From the NCBI GenBank assembly GCA_963704005.1, contig CAVPGJ010000004.1:248001-312000 (forward strand): a stretch of DNA of 64,000 nucleotides, written 5' to 3'. A program made the translations under genes and the position numbers. The notes under the pieces are model-generated. The model was not told where the DNA came from, searched no databases, and saw nothing but the letters and a program-made list of their open reading frames with translations. Positions 54,152 to 63,945 of the stretch are shown here, one piece after another (the first letter of the stretch is position 1; each line of letters starts with the position of its first letter). This DNA comes from AC-32 sp963704005 (GTDB lineage Bacteria > Actinomycetota > Thermoleophilia > Gaiellales > Gaiellaceae).

Positions 54152-54826
54152 GTGATCGTCGAGCGGAGCATGCACCCGGACTGGCTCTCGAACGCCTACC
54201 TGATCGCCGACGAGCCGGGCGGGACCGCGGTCTTCGTCGACTCGGGCGCGCCGCTCGAGCCGCTGTTCGAGGCCGTCGAGCGCGACGGCCTGACCGTTAC
54301 GCACCTGCTGACGACGCATGCCGACGCCGACCACATCGCCGGCGACGACGAGATCCGCTCGCGCTACGGCGTCCCCGTCGTCAAGGGCGACCTCGAGACC
54401 GGCGGGCTGTCGATCGAGGCCCTGCCGACGCCGGGCCACAAGGACGACCACCTCGCCTTCGTGATCAACGGCGAGGCGTGCTGCACCGGCGACGTGCTCT
54501 TCAAGGATGCCGTCGGCGGCGGCGATTTCGAGCAGATCCGCCGCTCGGTGATGGAGGTACTGATGCAGCTGCCGGCCGAGATGCGCGTCCTCCCGGGCCA
54601 CACGGACGAAACGACGATCGGCCGCGAGTGGGAGCAGAATCCGTTCATCCGTGTCTGGCGCGGCGCGGAGCCGGAGGGCAGCGAACGCGTGCGTGTCGGC
54701 GGGCAGGAGGCGACGCTGGTCGTCTGGTCGCCCGACTACGACGGCAAGGGCAAGGCCTGGGTCCGGTTCGGCGACGGCCGCGACGCGATCGTCGGCGGTT
54801 CTCGGGTCGAACGAATGGAGGGCTGA
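54152..54826 (+). CDS. Metallo-beta-lactamase-fold hydrolase (glyoxalase II-like)
   Basis: The 224-residue protein starts at GTG 54152. It has the zinc motif THADADH, a later PTPGHKDDHL histidine, the metal-bridging aspartate in CCTGDVLF and a final PGH (LPGHTDET). This is the glyoxalase-II/persulfide-dioxygenase type of MBL fold. The C-terminal 60 residues form a small beta domain. The gene leads a three-gene run with overlapping starts (TGATG). Confidence 0.82.
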   Translation: MIVERSMHPDWLSNAYLIADEPGGTAVFVDSGAPLEPLFEAVERDGLTVTHLLTTHADADHIAGDDEIRSRYGVPVVKGDLETGGLSIEALPTPGHKDDHLAFVINGEACCTGDVLFKDAVGGGDFEQIRRSVMEVLMQLPAEMRVLPGHTDETTIGREWEQNPFIRVWRGAEPEGSERVRVGGQEATLVVWSPDYDGKGKAWVRFGDGRDAIVGGSRVERMEG

Positions 54827-55116
54827 TGGCTATCAAGCTTCATCGCTGCAGCAACGTCTGGGTCAAGATCGGCGGGCATCCCTGCTGGCGCGTGCAGAAG
54901 GCGCTCGACGACCAGGGCATCGAGTACGCGGTCGTCAAGGAGAAGTACCGCGGGCCCCGGGAGGAGACCGTCGCGCGCACCGGCCAGAGGGGGTTTCCGT
55001 GGATCGAGTTCGAGGACGGTTCGGTCTACCGCGAGGAGTCGAAGGACATGGCCGCGCGGATCCAGGCCGGCCAGCTGAACGAGGCGCCGCGCGCCCAGCC
55101 GTCGGTGTCCGCGTGA
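54826..55116 (+). CDS. Glutaredoxin/GST-N-like thioredoxin-fold protein
   Basis: This 96-residue protein looks like a thioredoxin-fold domain: KLHRCSNVWVKIGGHPCWRVQKALDDQGIEY (written here in parts: KLHRCSN, then HPCWRVQKAL), then a RGFPWIEFEDG beta-hairpin with the cis-proline. Only one cysteine lies at the helix start (HPCW), so it is not a classical CxxC glutaredoxin. It overlaps genes on both sides (TGATG, GTGA), so it is probably translated with the MBL hydrolase and the methyltransferase. Confidence 0.72.
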   Translation: MAIKLHRCSNVWVKIGGHPCWRVQKALDDQGIEYAVVKEKYRGPREETVARTGQRGFPWIEFEDGSVYREESKDMAARIQAGQLNEAPRAQPSVSA

Positions 55117-55751
55117 TCGTCCCGGACGAGGTCGAGCAGTACGCCGAGGCGCACACGACGCCGCCCGAGCCGCTCCTCGCCGAGCTGGCCGACGAGACGA
55201 AGGCGACCCTGCACTCGCCGGGGATGCTGACCGGGCCGGTCGAGGGTCGCCTCCTCGAGATGCTCATCTACGCGCTCAAGCCGAAGCGGGTGCTCGAGCT
55301 CGGCACCTACAGCGGCTACTCGTCCATCTCGATGGCCGCCGGCCTGCCCGAGGGCGGGCGCATCGACACCTGCGAGGCCGACGAGACCCACGCGGAGGTG
55401 GCGCGCCGCTACATCGCGCGCTCGCCGCACGCCGACCGGATCATGGTGCATGTGGGGCCGGCGCTCGACACGATCGAGCGGCTCGAGGGCGAGTTCGACT
55501 TCGTCTTCGTCGACGCGGACAAGAGGAACTACCTCAACTACTACGAAGCGCTGCTGCCGCGGCTCGCGCCCCGCGGGCTGATGGCGTTCGACAACACGCT
55601 CTGGAGCGGTCGCGTGGCCGATCCCGGCGACGGCGCGGAGATGACGCAGTTGATGCGGGAGCTGAACGACCGCCTCGCGACGGACCCCCGCGTGACCGCC
55701 GTGATGCTGACAGTCCGCGACGGCGTGACGCTTGTCCGGCGAAACCCCTAG
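55113..55751 (+). CDS. SAM-dependent O-methyltransferase (caffeoyl-CoA OMT family)
   Basis: The 212-residue protein has the SAM motif VLELGTYSGYSSISMA, an acidic ED-type ribose-binding residue in DTCEADETHA and the family's metal-site region FVFVDADKRNYLNYYE. Family members methylate catechol-type hydroxyls in a divalent-metal-dependent reaction. The aromatic-degradation genes begin only 140 bp downstream and include an O-demethylase, so this enzyme could act on related catechols, but that link is a guess. It is the last gene of the run. Confidence 0.85.
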   Translation: MIVPDEVEQYAEAHTTPPEPLLAELADETKATLHSPGMLTGPVEGRLLEMLIYALKPKRVLELGTYSGYSSISMAAGLPEGGRIDTCEADETHAEVARRYIARSPHADRIMVHVGPALDTIERLEGEFDFVFVDADKRNYLNYYEALLPRLAPRGLMAFDNTLWSGRVADPGDGAEMTQLMRELNDRLATDPRVTAVMLTVRDGVTLVRRNP

Positions 55752-55752
55752 C

Positions 55753-55758
55753 TACAAT
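55753..55758 (+). promoter_or_regulatory. -10 box of the tRNA-Ala gene
   Basis: TACAAT lies 11 nt before the first tRNA base. A TTGTCC-like -35 about 15 nt upstream lies inside the end of the methyltransferase gene. Confidence 0.5.
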
Positions 55759-55769
55759 GCGCCCCGCGC

Positions 55770-55842
<73 letters not shown>

Positions 55843-55891
55843 TACGAACAGCCTTGCTACGCGTTGGGCCGCGCCGGTTGGGCGTCGAGGC

Positions 55892-56713
55892 TCATCGGCT
55901 GCGCTTGTAGGGCTCGAGGCCGGGGCGGATCGACTTCTCGTCGAGGAACTGCGCAAGGCCCTGCTCGCGACCGCGCTCCTCGTCGAGGAACTGCGACTGC
56001 TCGAGCTTTGCGTAGAGGTAGTCCTCGGCGGCGTCCCAGCTCATCGTCTGCGCGTGCTTGACGCCGATCTTGGCGGCGCGGAGCACGACCGGGTTCTTCT
56101 CGAGCAGCTCACGCGCCAACGTCTCGACCTCCTCGCGCAGGCGCGCGCGCGGGACGCTCCAGTTGACGAGCCCCATCTCCGCGGCCTCGCGGCCGTCGAA
56201 CGTCCGTCCGGTCATGATGTAGAGGAGCGCCTTGCGAGTGCCGACCGTCTCCGCGAGGCCGCGGCTGACGAGGCTCCCCGGGGGGATGCCCCAGTTGATC
56301 TCGGAAAGGCCGAAGGTCGCCTCGTCCGCTGCAACGGCGAGATCGCAGGCGCAGAGCGGCGTGAACGCGCCGCCGAAGCACCAGCCGTTCACCATGGCGA
56401 TCGTCGGCTTGGGGTAGGTGCGCAGGAGACGCCACTGCCAGTAGTTCGCATCACGCCGGGCGCGCCGCTGAACGTGCGAGGGCTGGCCATCGACCTCGCG
56501 GAAGTACTCCTTGAGGTCCATCCCGGCCGAGAACGAGTCTCCCGCGCCGGTCAGGACGAGCACGCCGCAGTCGTCGTCCGCGTCGAGCTCGAGCAGGACG
56601 TCGACCATCTCGACGTTCAGCGTCGGGTTCATCGCATTGCGTTTCTCGGGCCGGTCGAGCGTGACCCACGCGATGCCGTCGTCGAGCTCGACGGTGACGG
56701 TCTCGCGGCTCAT
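55892..56713 (-). CDS. ech: p-Hydroxycinnamoyl-CoA hydratase-lyase (feruloyl-CoA hydratase/lyase)
   Basis: This 273-residue crotonase-fold enzyme keeps the HCHL-specific sequence: AGMDLKEYFREVDG, YWQWRLLRTYPKPTIAMVNG (cut here), FGLSEINWGIPPG, AEDYLYAKLEQS and the end KSIRPGLEPYKR. Residues E138, Y70 and Y234 align with the catalytic Glu143, Tyr75 and Tyr239 described for the Pseudomonas fluorescens enzyme, while the family serine is threonine here (T118). It hydrates and cleaves feruloyl- or coumaroyl-CoA to vanillin or 4-hydroxybenzaldehyde plus acetyl-CoA. It is divergent from the LigM-like gene. No feruloyl-CoA synthetase lies in the window. Confidence 0.9.
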   Translation of the reverse strand: MSRETVTVELDDGIAWVTLDRPEKRNAMNPTLNVEMVDVLLELDADDDCGVLVLTGAGDSFSAGMDLKEYFREVDGQPSHVQRRARRDANYWQWRLLRTYPKPTIAMVNGWCFGGAFTPLCACDLAVAADEATFGLSEINWGIPPGSLVSRGLAETVGTRKALLYIMTGRTFDGREAAEMGLVNWSVPRARLREEVETLARELLEKNPVVLRAAKIGVKHAQTMSWDAAEDYLYAKLEQSQFLDEERGREQGLAQFLDEKSIRPGLEPYKRSR

Positions 56714-56799
56714 CGTCCGGAGCTTACGGAAGCTGCCGGGGCGGCGTGAGGTCTTAGACTAGGCACGTCTCGGGTTCTGTCGTGTAACGGGGAGGAACG

Positions 56800-58200
56800 A
56801 TGCCGCAAGGGAATTACGGGAATCTCGAGGAGCTGCTGCAAGCCGTCGGGAACCCCGTCGAGCTCGCGCGCAATTCGCAGATCGGGCCGTACGTCTACCC
56901 CGCGGTTCCGAGCGAGTTCTCGAACTGGAGAGAGGAGCAGGTTGCCTGGCGGGAGACCTCCGCGCTCTTCGATCAGTCGCACCACATGACCGATCTCACC
57001 GTCAGCGGTCCGGGCGTCATCGAGCTGTTCGCGGCTCTGGGCGTCAACACGTTCGACAACTTCGCCGTGAACAAGGCCAAGCAGTTTGTGTGCTGCAATC
57101 ACGACGGGTATGTGATCGGCGATGCCATCCTCTTCTTCCTCGACGAGAACAGCGTCCGCCTGGTCGGGCGTCCTTCCGCCCACAACTGGGTCCAGTACAA
57201 CGCCGAGACCGGAGACTACGACGTGCAGCTCGACCGAGACGAGCGAACCGCGGCCAACCCGAGCGGACGGCGCGAGCTCTACCGGTACCAGGTGCAGGGG
57301 CCGACCGCGCTCGACGTCCTGAAGACGGCGAACGGCGGGTCCCTTCCCGAGATCAAGTTCTTCAACATGGGCGAGCTCACGATCGCCGGCCGGAAGGTAC
57401 GCGCGTTCCATCACGGCATGTCCGGCGCGCCGGGGATGGAGCTCTTCGGGCCGTGGAAGGACGGCGAGGAGGTCAAGGCCGCTCTCGTGGAAGCCGGACA
57501 GGAGTTCGGGCTCCGGCAGGTCGGCTCCAGGGTGTACGCCACGAACACCCTCGAGTCGGGCTGGATCCCGTGCCCGCTGCCGGCGATCTTCACCGGCGAC
57601 GAGATGAAGTCGTACCGGGAGTGGCTACCGGCCAACGGCTACGAGGGGACGGGCTCTCTCGGGGGCAGCTACTACTCGGACGACATCGAGGACTACTACC
57701 TGACGCCGGACGATCTCGGCTACGGGGGGTTCGTGAAGTTCGACCACGATTTCGTCGGCAAGGAGGCCCTGGAGAAGATCGCCGAGAGTCCGAAGCGCAA
57801 GAAGGTCACGCTCGCCTGGAACGGCGAGGACGTCGCCCATGCGATGGGGACGATGTTCGAGAGGGGGGATGCGGTGAAGTACATCGACCTGCCCCTGTCG
57901 AACTACGCGACCTGGCCGTACGACACGGTGCTGAGCGGCGGCGAGATGATCGGCGTGTCGACCTTCTCCGGGTACAGCTACAACGAGCGCTCGATGCTCT
58001 CGCTGGCCATGGTCGACGTCGACACCGAGATTGGTGCCGAGGTCATCCTCGTCTGGGGTGAAGAAGGCGGCGGGTCGTCGAAGCCGGTGGTCGAGCCGCA
58101 CGTGCAGGGCGAGATCCGGGCGATCGTCAGCCCATGCCCGTACTCCGAGGTCGCCCGCACTTCGTATGCCGAGGGATGGAGGACGAAGGCGCCTGTTTGA
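56800..58200 (+). CDS. ligM: LigM-type tetrahydrofolate-dependent aromatic O-demethylase
   Basis: The 466-residue protein starts at ATG 56800 after GGGGAGG. It has the GcvT (aminomethyltransferase) fold and matches Sphingobium LigM across its length: NSQIGPYVYP, EFSNWREEQ, LFDQSHHM, GMSGAPGMEL, NTLESGWIP, EYREWLPAN-like and PFVKFDHDF-like segments. LigM moves the methyl of vanillate or 3-O-methylgallate to tetrahydrofolate, giving protocatechuate or gallate. Y246 lies where a catalytic tyrosine of LigM is reported. It pairs logically with the divergent hydratase-lyase, whose product vanillin is oxidised to vanillate. GcvT or a dimethylglycine-type demethylase is less likely. Confidence 0.85.
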   Translation: MPQGNYGNLEELLQAVGNPVELARNSQIGPYVYPAVPSEFSNWREEQVAWRETSALFDQSHHMTDLTVSGPGVIELFAALGVNTFDNFAVNKAKQFVCCNHDGYVIGDAILFFLDENSVRLVGRPSAHNWVQYNAETGDYDVQLDRDERTAANPSGRRELYRYQVQGPTALDVLKTANGGSLPEIKFFNMGELTIAGRKVRAFHHGMSGAPGMELFGPWKDGEEVKAALVEAGQEFGLRQVGSRVYATNTLESGWIPCPLPAIFTGDEMKSYREWLPANGYEGTGSLGGSYYSDDIEDYYLTPDDLGYGGFVKFDHDFVGKEALEKIAESPKRKKVTLAWNGEDVAHAMGTMFERGDAVKYIDLPLSNYATWPYDTVLSGGEMIGVSTFSGYSYNERSMLSLAMVDVDTEIGAEVILVWGEEGGGSSKPVVEPHVQGEIRAIVSPCPYSEVARTSYAEGWRTKAPV

Positions 58201-58204
58201 CGCG

Positions 58205-59074
58205 CTACGCCGCTCCGAGCCCGAGCAGCCGTGCGGCGTTCTCCTTCACGATCAGCGGGCGCACGTCGTCTTTGAAGGGCGCCTCCTCGAAGTCGGCCAG
58301 CCAGCGGTCCGGCGTGAGCAGCGGAAAGTCGGAGCCGAAGAGCACCTTCTCGCGCAGCTGCGTGTTCGCGTACTGGACGAGTTGCGGCGGGAAGTACTTC
58401 GGCGACCAGCCCGACAGGTCGATCCAGACGTTGGCCTTGTGGAGGCAGACCGAGATCGCCTCGTCCTGCCAGGGGAACGACGGGTGCGCAAGGACGATCG
58501 GCAGGTCCGGGAAGTCGGCGGCGACGTCGTCCAGGCACAGCGGGTTCGAGTACTTCAGGCGTAGACCGCCGCCGCCGGGGAGGCCTGTGCCGATCCCGCT
58601 GTGGCCGGTGTGGAAGAGCGCCGGCACCTTCGCCTCCGCGATCACCTCGTAGAGCGGGTACGCGCTGCGGTCGTTGGGGAAGAACTCCTGCAGGTTCGGG
58701 TGGAACTTGAACCCCTTCACCCCGTGTTCGTCGATCAGCCGGCGTGCTCGCTCGACGGCGTCGGGACGCGCGGGGTCGACGCTCGCGAACGGGATCAGCA
58801 CGTCCGGGTTCGCGCGTGCGGCGTCGGCGATCTCCTCGTTCGGGATCGGCGGCCGCCCGCTCCGGGCCTCCCAGTCGACGGTGAACAGCACCGCCGCCAT
58901 GTCCCGGGCGCGGTAGTAGGCAGCGACGTCGTCGACCGTCGGCAGGCGCACGTCGCTCTGGAAGTAGCGAGCCGCCGCGGCGCGGAGATCCGGCGGCAGT
59001 GGATCGTGCCCGGCGCGGGACAGCTCGGTGTGCACATGCACGTCGATCGCGGTGACGGCCGCGACGTCGATCAC
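58205..59074 (-). CDS. Amidohydrolase-superfamily protein (ACMSD/decarboxylase-like)
   Basis: This 289-residue TIM-barrel amidohydrolase has the metal motif DVHVH (H13, H15), a later histidine in LFHTGHSG, LAHPSFPW and a metal aspartate in FGSDFPLL. This layout is that of amidohydrolase_2 proteins. These include aromatic acid decarboxylases (gamma-resorcylate, ACMSD) and hydrolases of ring-cleavage products. Given the neighbours, a step in aromatic acid catabolism is plausible. It overlaps the upstream amidase (GTGA) as the second gene of a minus-strand pair. Confidence 0.82.
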   Translation of the reverse strand: MIDVAAVTAIDVHVHTELSRAGHDPLPPDLRAAAARYFQSDVRLPTVDDVAAYYRARDMAAVLFTVDWEARSGRPPIPNEEIADAARANPDVLIPFASVDPARPDAVERARRLIDEHGVKGFKFHPNLQEFFPNDRSAYPLYEVIAEAKVPALFHTGHSGIGTGLPGGGGLRLKYSNPLCLDDVAADFPDLPIVLAHPSFPWQDEAISVCLHKANVWIDLSGWSPKYFPPQLVQYANTQLREKVLFGSDFPLLTPDRWLADFEEAPFKDDVRPLIVKENAARLLGLGAA

Positions 59075-60405
59075 GGCGTCACCACCCCGAGCTCGTCCTG
59101 GAGCGCCGCGCCTGCCGCGAGCAGGTCCCAGTCGGTGCCGGGGGCCCCGATCAGCGAGACGCTCACGGGCAGCCCGCTCCGGCGCCCGACACCGGACGGC
59201 AGCGCGACGGCCGGGAAGCCGAGCCAGTTCCAGTAGTGCGTGAGCGAGATCTCGTCGTAGTCCGTGAACGCCTCGTCATAGCCGTGACCGCGTGTGCGCG
59301 CGACGATCGGGACCGTCGGCTCGACGATCGCGTCGATCCGGTGGTCCACGAGCCAATCGACCCAGACGTCGCGCAGCTCCGCCCGCCGGGTCTGCGCCCC
59401 GAAGTACTCCTCGCCGGTCATCCCGCGCTGCTCGGCATGCTCGAGGAAGCCGAGGATCGACGGCCGGTAGAGCTCTCGCCGATCGTCGAAGCGGCGGTGG
59501 TAGACGAGCATCTCGAGACAGACTACGTCGAGGAAGTCGCTCCCGACATCGGGCGTCGGAGGCGGCTCGGGCGTGATGCGCTTCGCGCCGAGCGCGCCGA
59601 GCGCAGCGTCGAAGCCGTCGGCGACGTCCGGGTCGAGGTCGGCGATGCGCGGCGACACGGCGACGCGTCCCAGCGGCCGGCGCGAGGCCGGCGGGGCGGC
59701 GCTCGCCAGTGCAGCGAGCAGAGGCTCGCAGTCGCGTACGGTGCGCGCCATCGGTCCGGCGTTGTCGAGTGTCGGGCTGAGCGGGACGATGCCGCGAATC
59801 GGGACGAGGTTCCGGGTCGGCTTGATCGTCGAGGTCCCGCACATCGCCGAGGGGATGCGTAGAGAGCCGGCCGTGTCTGTGCCGGTTGCGGCGGGCACCA
59901 TCCGGGAGGCGAGCGCCGCCGCCGAGCCACCGCTCGAGCCGCCCGGCGAGCGGTCGAGCGCCCACGGGTTGCCCACCTGATCGGTGGTGCCGCCGGCGGC
60001 GAACTCGTGCGTGTGGAGGTGTCCCAGGAGGACCATGCCCTCGGCCTCCAGCCGCGCCCAGGTGTCGCAGTCGCGCTCGGGCACTTCCGCAAGCAGGCGG
60101 CTCGAGGCGGTCAGCGGCTTCCCGGCTACCCCGTAGAGATCCTTGAGCCCGACCGGGATTCCGCAGAGCGCCGGAGCGTCCCCGCGCGCGAGCCGGTCGT
60201 CGGCGCGGGCCGCCGCCTCCCTCGCGTCTTCCTCGTAGACGCGCACCCAGGCGTTGACGGAGCCCGGGTCGCCATCGTGGCTGTGGGCACCGTCGCGTTT
60301 GTGAATGCGGGCGAGGCACGCGTCGACGAGCTCGAGTGACGAGAGCGCGCGCCTGGTGAGTGCCGCGGCCGCATCCCTCACCCCGAGGTCGGCCGGATCG
60401 GTCAC
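59071..60405 (-). CDS. Amidase-signature hydrolase
   Basis: The 444-residue protein carries the complete amidase-signature triad: K88 in GIPVGLKD, the cis-serine S157 in SPGGSSGGSAA and the nucleophile S181 in GTDTAGSLRIPS. Family members hydrolyse a wide range of amides, and GatA is a homologue. With no gatB/gatC nearby and a catabolic setting, a substrate-specific amidase is more likely than the tRNA amidotransferase. It precedes the amidohydrolase in one transcript and diverges from the ABC operon. Confidence 0.85.
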   Translation of the reverse strand: MTDPADLGVRDAAAALTRRALSSLELVDACLARIHKRDGAHSHDGDPGSVNAWVRVYEEDAREAAARADDRLARGDAPALCGIPVGLKDLYGVAGKPLTASSRLLAEVPERDCDTWARLEAEGMVLLGHLHTHEFAAGGTTDQVGNPWALDRSPGGSSGGSAAALASRMVPAATGTDTAGSLRIPSAMCGTSTIKPTRNLVPIRGIVPLSPTLDNAGPMARTVRDCEPLLAALASAAPPASRRPLGRVAVSPRIADLDPDVADGFDAALGALGAKRITPEPPPTPDVGSDFLDVVCLEMLVYHRRFDDRRELYRPSILGFLEHAEQRGMTGEEYFGAQTRRAELRDVWVDWLVDHRIDAIVEPTVPIVARTRGHGYDEAFTDYDEISLTHYWNWLGFPAVALPSGVGRRSGLPVSVSLIGAPGTDWDLLAAGAALQDELGVVTP

Positions 60406-60436
60406 GAGGCGATGATCGCATGTTCGTTCGCCGTGG

Positions 60437-60467
60437 TTGACGCGCTATGGAGCCGTCGGCGTAGAAT
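60437..60467 (+). promoter_or_regulatory. Candidate promoter of the ABC transporter operon
   Basis: TTGACG (60437-60442) and TAGAAT (60462-60467) are separated by a somewhat long 19-nt spacer. A leader of about 100 nt follows before the ATG at 60574. Confidence 0.45.
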
Positions 60468-60573
60468 CCGGCAGCCTCGCTGAGGGGTCTACTGCGCAAC
60501 CGCTTCCCTGGAGCGCTTGCGTGGACCTGTCGGCAGAGGGGTCATTGAACGAACCAGGGATCAAGGAGGAAGG

Positions 60574-61883
60574 ATGAACTCCACGAAGCGGAAGGCCGGC
60601 ATCGTTCTCGCGGCGACCAGCGTGCTCGCTTTGGTGCTGGTGGCGTGGGCGGCCGGAGGTAGCCAGTCGAGCTCGCCCTCGGCGGTCGGGGCCGCCGGCA
60701 ACGCGAAGGTGGCGAAATGCGGTCTCGGCAACGGGAAGAAGGCGACCGGGAAGCCGATCAAGCTCGGCACGATCAACATGCTGATTCCGGGCGTCGACTT
60801 CACGACGATCGCCACGATCGCCAACGCCTACTTCAAGTGCGTGAACGACAACGGCGGGATCCACGGCCGCCCGATCCAGTACATCCAGTACACGGAGCAG
60901 CTCAACCCGGCCCAGCAGGCGACACTCGCTCACAAGCTGATCCAGAGCGACAAGGTCGTCGGCATCGTCGGCAACACGAGCTTCACCGAGTGCGGACGAA
61001 CTGGAAGTACTACCAGCAGAAGCATTTCACCGTCGTCGGTGCCGGCGTCCAGGCCGAGTGCTTCGGCAAGCCGAGCATCGTCGAGTCGAACATGGGGCCC
61101 CGCTACTCGAACATCGGAGCGGCGCAGGCCCTACTCAAGCGTGGCGCCAAGACGCTCGTCGTCGCCTCGCCTTCGACGATCTCTGCGTACGCGGACGGCG
61201 GAGTGCTCAAGCTCGCCAAGCAGCATGGCGTCAAGGGCGTCCGGGTCCCGGTCGTCCTGCCCGTGACTGACGCGAACTCGATCATCACCCACCTCTACCA
61301 GGAGGCCGGAAACGGCGGCGGCATCATCCTCGACTTCACGCCTGACACGGCCCCGGCGCTCATGACCGCCGCGATCGCCCAGGGTCTCGTGAACAAGGTG
61401 AAGTGGGGCTCGTCGACGCCGATCGCGAACGCCCTGATGGCGAAGCAGTTCCCCCAGTTCGACAACAAGATCTTCATCAACAACGAGTTCTCGAACCTCA
61501 CGAAGCAAGGACCTGACAGCAACCTCTGGAGGGCGATCAACAAGAAGTACGCCCCCAAGGTCGCGCTGCAGGCCTTCGGCCAGATGGGCTACATGGACGC
61601 GAAGTTCGCGACCATCGCGTTGCTGAGGATCAAGGGCCCGATCACAGCCAAGAGCTACAACAACTCGATCCGGACCCTGAAGAACGTCCACACCGACATC
61701 CTCTGCAAGCCCTGGTACGTCGGGAACCTGCCGTACCACATTCCGAACAACTACGACATCACCGTGACCTACAACAACGGCAAGGTCGTCGTGAAGGACA
61801 AGTGCTTCGCGATTGCGCCGGTCGACGCGTCGCTAAAGCAGACGCGGAAGTGGGAGAAGAAGTACAAGCTCAACACGCACTAG
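60574..61883 (+). CDS. Branched-chain-amino-acid-type ABC substrate-binding protein (one frameshift)
   Basis: ATG 60574 follows a perfect AAGGAGGAAGG. A signal peptide (1-27) precedes a type I periplasmic-binding fold of the LivJ family: IKLGTINMLIPG, then GIVGNTSFTEC, YSNIGAAQALLKRGAKTLVV and FIDF-like, ending in KWEKKYKLNTH. One base appears to be missing near 60992-61000, and restoring it gives about 436 residues. LivJ-type proteins also bind aromatic acids in catabolic clusters, for example hydroxycinnamate importers. That fits the flanking hydratase-lyase and demethylase, but the ligand is inferred from context. Confidence 0.85.
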
Positions 61884-61933
61884 GAGCAGAAGAGACCAGA
61901 CAGCGAAACTGACCAGGATGCCCGCGGTTGCCG

Positions 61934-62863
61934 ATGTCTAGCGTCGTCGCCTTCTCGGTGTTCGGCGTCGACTGGGAGTTCCTGAAGCCGTACATCGTGC
62001 TCGGCCTTGCGCTGGGCGGGGTGTACGCGCTCTCGGGAGTCGGCATCGTCGTGCTCTACAAGGCGACCGGCGTGCTGAACCTCGCGTTCGGCGCAGTCGG
62101 TGCCGCGGGCGCCCTGATCGCCTACTGGATGGTCAACCACACGAGCTGGCCTCACTGGCTGGCCTACACGACGTGTGTCGCGTTCGGCGGGGTCGTCAAC
62201 CTTCTCTACGGAGTCGTGTTCGGCCCCGCCTTCGCGAAGCGGGAACCGCTCGTGAAGATGATGGGAACGCTCGCGCTCGCGCTGATCCTGCTCGGGATCA
62301 TGGCGTGGCGGGCTCCCGCCGGAGGGGCGTTCGTGCGCGTCCTGACCCTTCCGAGCTCCACGCATTACTACACCGTCTTCGGCGCGCGGGTGAACCTCAC
62401 GCAGATCCTGGCGCTCGCCTTCGCGATCGCGCTCACGATCGTGACGACGCTCTTCCTGCGCTACACGGCGCTCGGCACCGCGTACCGCGCGATCGCGAAC
62501 GACCGGGAGATCACCGCCATGCTCGGAGTGCCGGTGCGGCGCGTCGAGGCGTCGGCCTGGCTCGGCTCCGGGCTCGTCTGCGGTGCGGCCGGCCTGCTGC
62601 TGGCCGACCTCTACACGTCGCTCGACTACTCGGCGCTGACGTTCCTCGTGATCTCGTCGCTGGCCGCCGCGCTGATCGGCCGACTCGAGTCGTTGTGGCT
62701 CACGCTGTTCGGAGGCCTCCTCGTGGGGTTCGTGCAATCGATCCTCACGCCTTACGGATCGGTGACGGCGTACCGCACGGCCACGCCGTTCGTCCTCTCC
62801 ATCATCGTTCTGCTCTGGATGGGGCGCCGCCGCGTCGTCGTCTTCGCACCGGCGACGCGCTAG
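61934..62863 (+). CDS. livH: LivH-type ABC permease
   Basis: The 309-residue polytopic membrane protein has the LivH features LGLALGGVYALSGVGIVVLYKATGVLN (start region), YRAIANDREITAMLG and a VRRVEASAWLGSG loop. ATG 61934 is preferred over TTG 61928. It forms half of the translocation channel. Its stop overlaps the next start (TAGTG). Confidence 0.88.
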   Translation: MSSVVAFSVFGVDWEFLKPYIVLGLALGGVYALSGVGIVVLYKATGVLNLAFGAVGAAGALIAYWMVNHTSWPHWLAYTTCVAFGGVVNLLYGVVFGPAFAKREPLVKMMGTLALALILLGIMAWRAPAGGAFVRVLTLPSSTHYYTVFGARVNLTQILALAFAIALTIVTTLFLRYTALGTAYRAIANDREITAMLGVPVRRVEASAWLGSGLVCGAAGLLLADLYTSLDYSALTFLVISSLAAALIGRLESLWLTLFGGLLVGFVQSILTPYGSVTAYRTATPFVLSIIVLLWMGRRRVVVFAPATR

Positions 62864-63945
62864 TGGCTGCCGCACACGCCCAGGAGCGGGCCGGCGGGGC
62901 TCGGTTGCCCTCGATCAACCGGCCGATGATCGTGCGCCTGCTCGTGATCGCCGGGCTGCTGGTGGTTGCGCTCTTCGTCTTCCCGGCCACGCTCGGCGCC
63001 GACTGGATCAACACGTTCACGAGCGTCGCGATCTACTCGACCGTGGCCGCCGGCCTGGTCGTCCTCTACGGACGGGTCGGCATGATCTCCCTCGGGCAGA
63101 TCGCGATCCTCGCCATCGGCACCTGGGTGGCCACTCGCCTCACGTTCGCAACCAACCTGCCGTTCCCGGTGCTGCTGCTCGTCACCGGGGCGATCACCTG
63201 TGGGATCGGCGTCCTGATCGGGCTCCCGGCGCTACGGCTGAGCGGCCTCTACCTCGCCCTGATCACGCTCATGGCTGCAGGCGCGGTGAACGTCCTGCTC
63301 GCCCAGATCCAGTTCCCGAACGGCGGCGGCGGGTTTACCGGCCGGACCGACCAGCCGAGTGCGATCGGGCTCCAGGCGGTGCCACGGCCCGAGTGGGCTC
63401 TCGGGGACAACGCCTACTATCGCTACGTCGTCGTGGTCTGCGCCCTGATGTTCCTGGTCGTGCTCCTGCATTTCGCGAGCAAGCCGGGCCGGGGATGGGC
63501 CGCGATCCGGGAAAGCGAGCCCGCGGCGCTCGCCACCGGGATCAACATCACGCTCTACAAGCTCTGGGCGTTCGCCCTCGCCTCGTTCGTCACAGGCGTG
63601 GCCGGCTGTCTGCTAGCGGCGCAGATCGGGCAACCGAACACCTACAGCTTCCCCACGCAGGACTCGCTGTCCCTGATCGCGACCGCGCTGATCGGCGGCA
63701 TCTTCACGCTCTGGGGCGCGCTGGTAGCGGGGGTGTTCATGCAGCTCCTGCCGTTCGTCTTCCAGGCCGAGTGGCACATCAACCCGAACTTCCTGCTGAT
63801 TATCTTCGGCGTCGGCCTCTTGCAGGTGTTGCTGACCGCCCCCGGCGGGCTCGCGGACCAGGTGCCGAAGGACCTCGCAAGGCTCGGGCGGCTCGTGCTC
63901 CGGCTGTTCCGAAGGAAGCCGGCGCCAGGCAAGGAGTCCGCGTGA
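62863..63945 (+). CDS. livM: LivM-type ABC permease
   Basis: This 360-residue membrane protein starts at GTG 62863, overlapping the livH stop. It has the LivM motifs YGRVGMISLGQIAILAIG, LRLSGLYLALITLM, RGWAAIRESEPAALATGIN and LIGGIFTLWGALVAG, with about ten membrane helices. It is the partner permease of the same importer. Confidence 0.9.
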   Translation: MAAAHAQERAGGARLPSINRPMIVRLLVIAGLLVVALFVFPATLGADWINTFTSVAIYSTVAAGLVVLYGRVGMISLGQIAILAIGTWVATRLTFATNLPFPVLLLVTGAITCGIGVLIGLPALRLSGLYLALITLMAAGAVNVLLAQIQFPNGGGGFTGRTDQPSAIGLQAVPRPEWALGDNAYYRYVVVVCALMFLVVLLHFASKPGRGWAAIRESEPAALATGINITLYKLWAFALASFVTGVAGCLLAAQIGQPNTYSFPTQDSLSLIATALIGGIFTLWGALVAGVFMQLLPFVFQAEWHINPNFLLIIFGVGLLQVLLTAPGGLADQVPKDLARLGRLVLRLFRRKPAPGKESA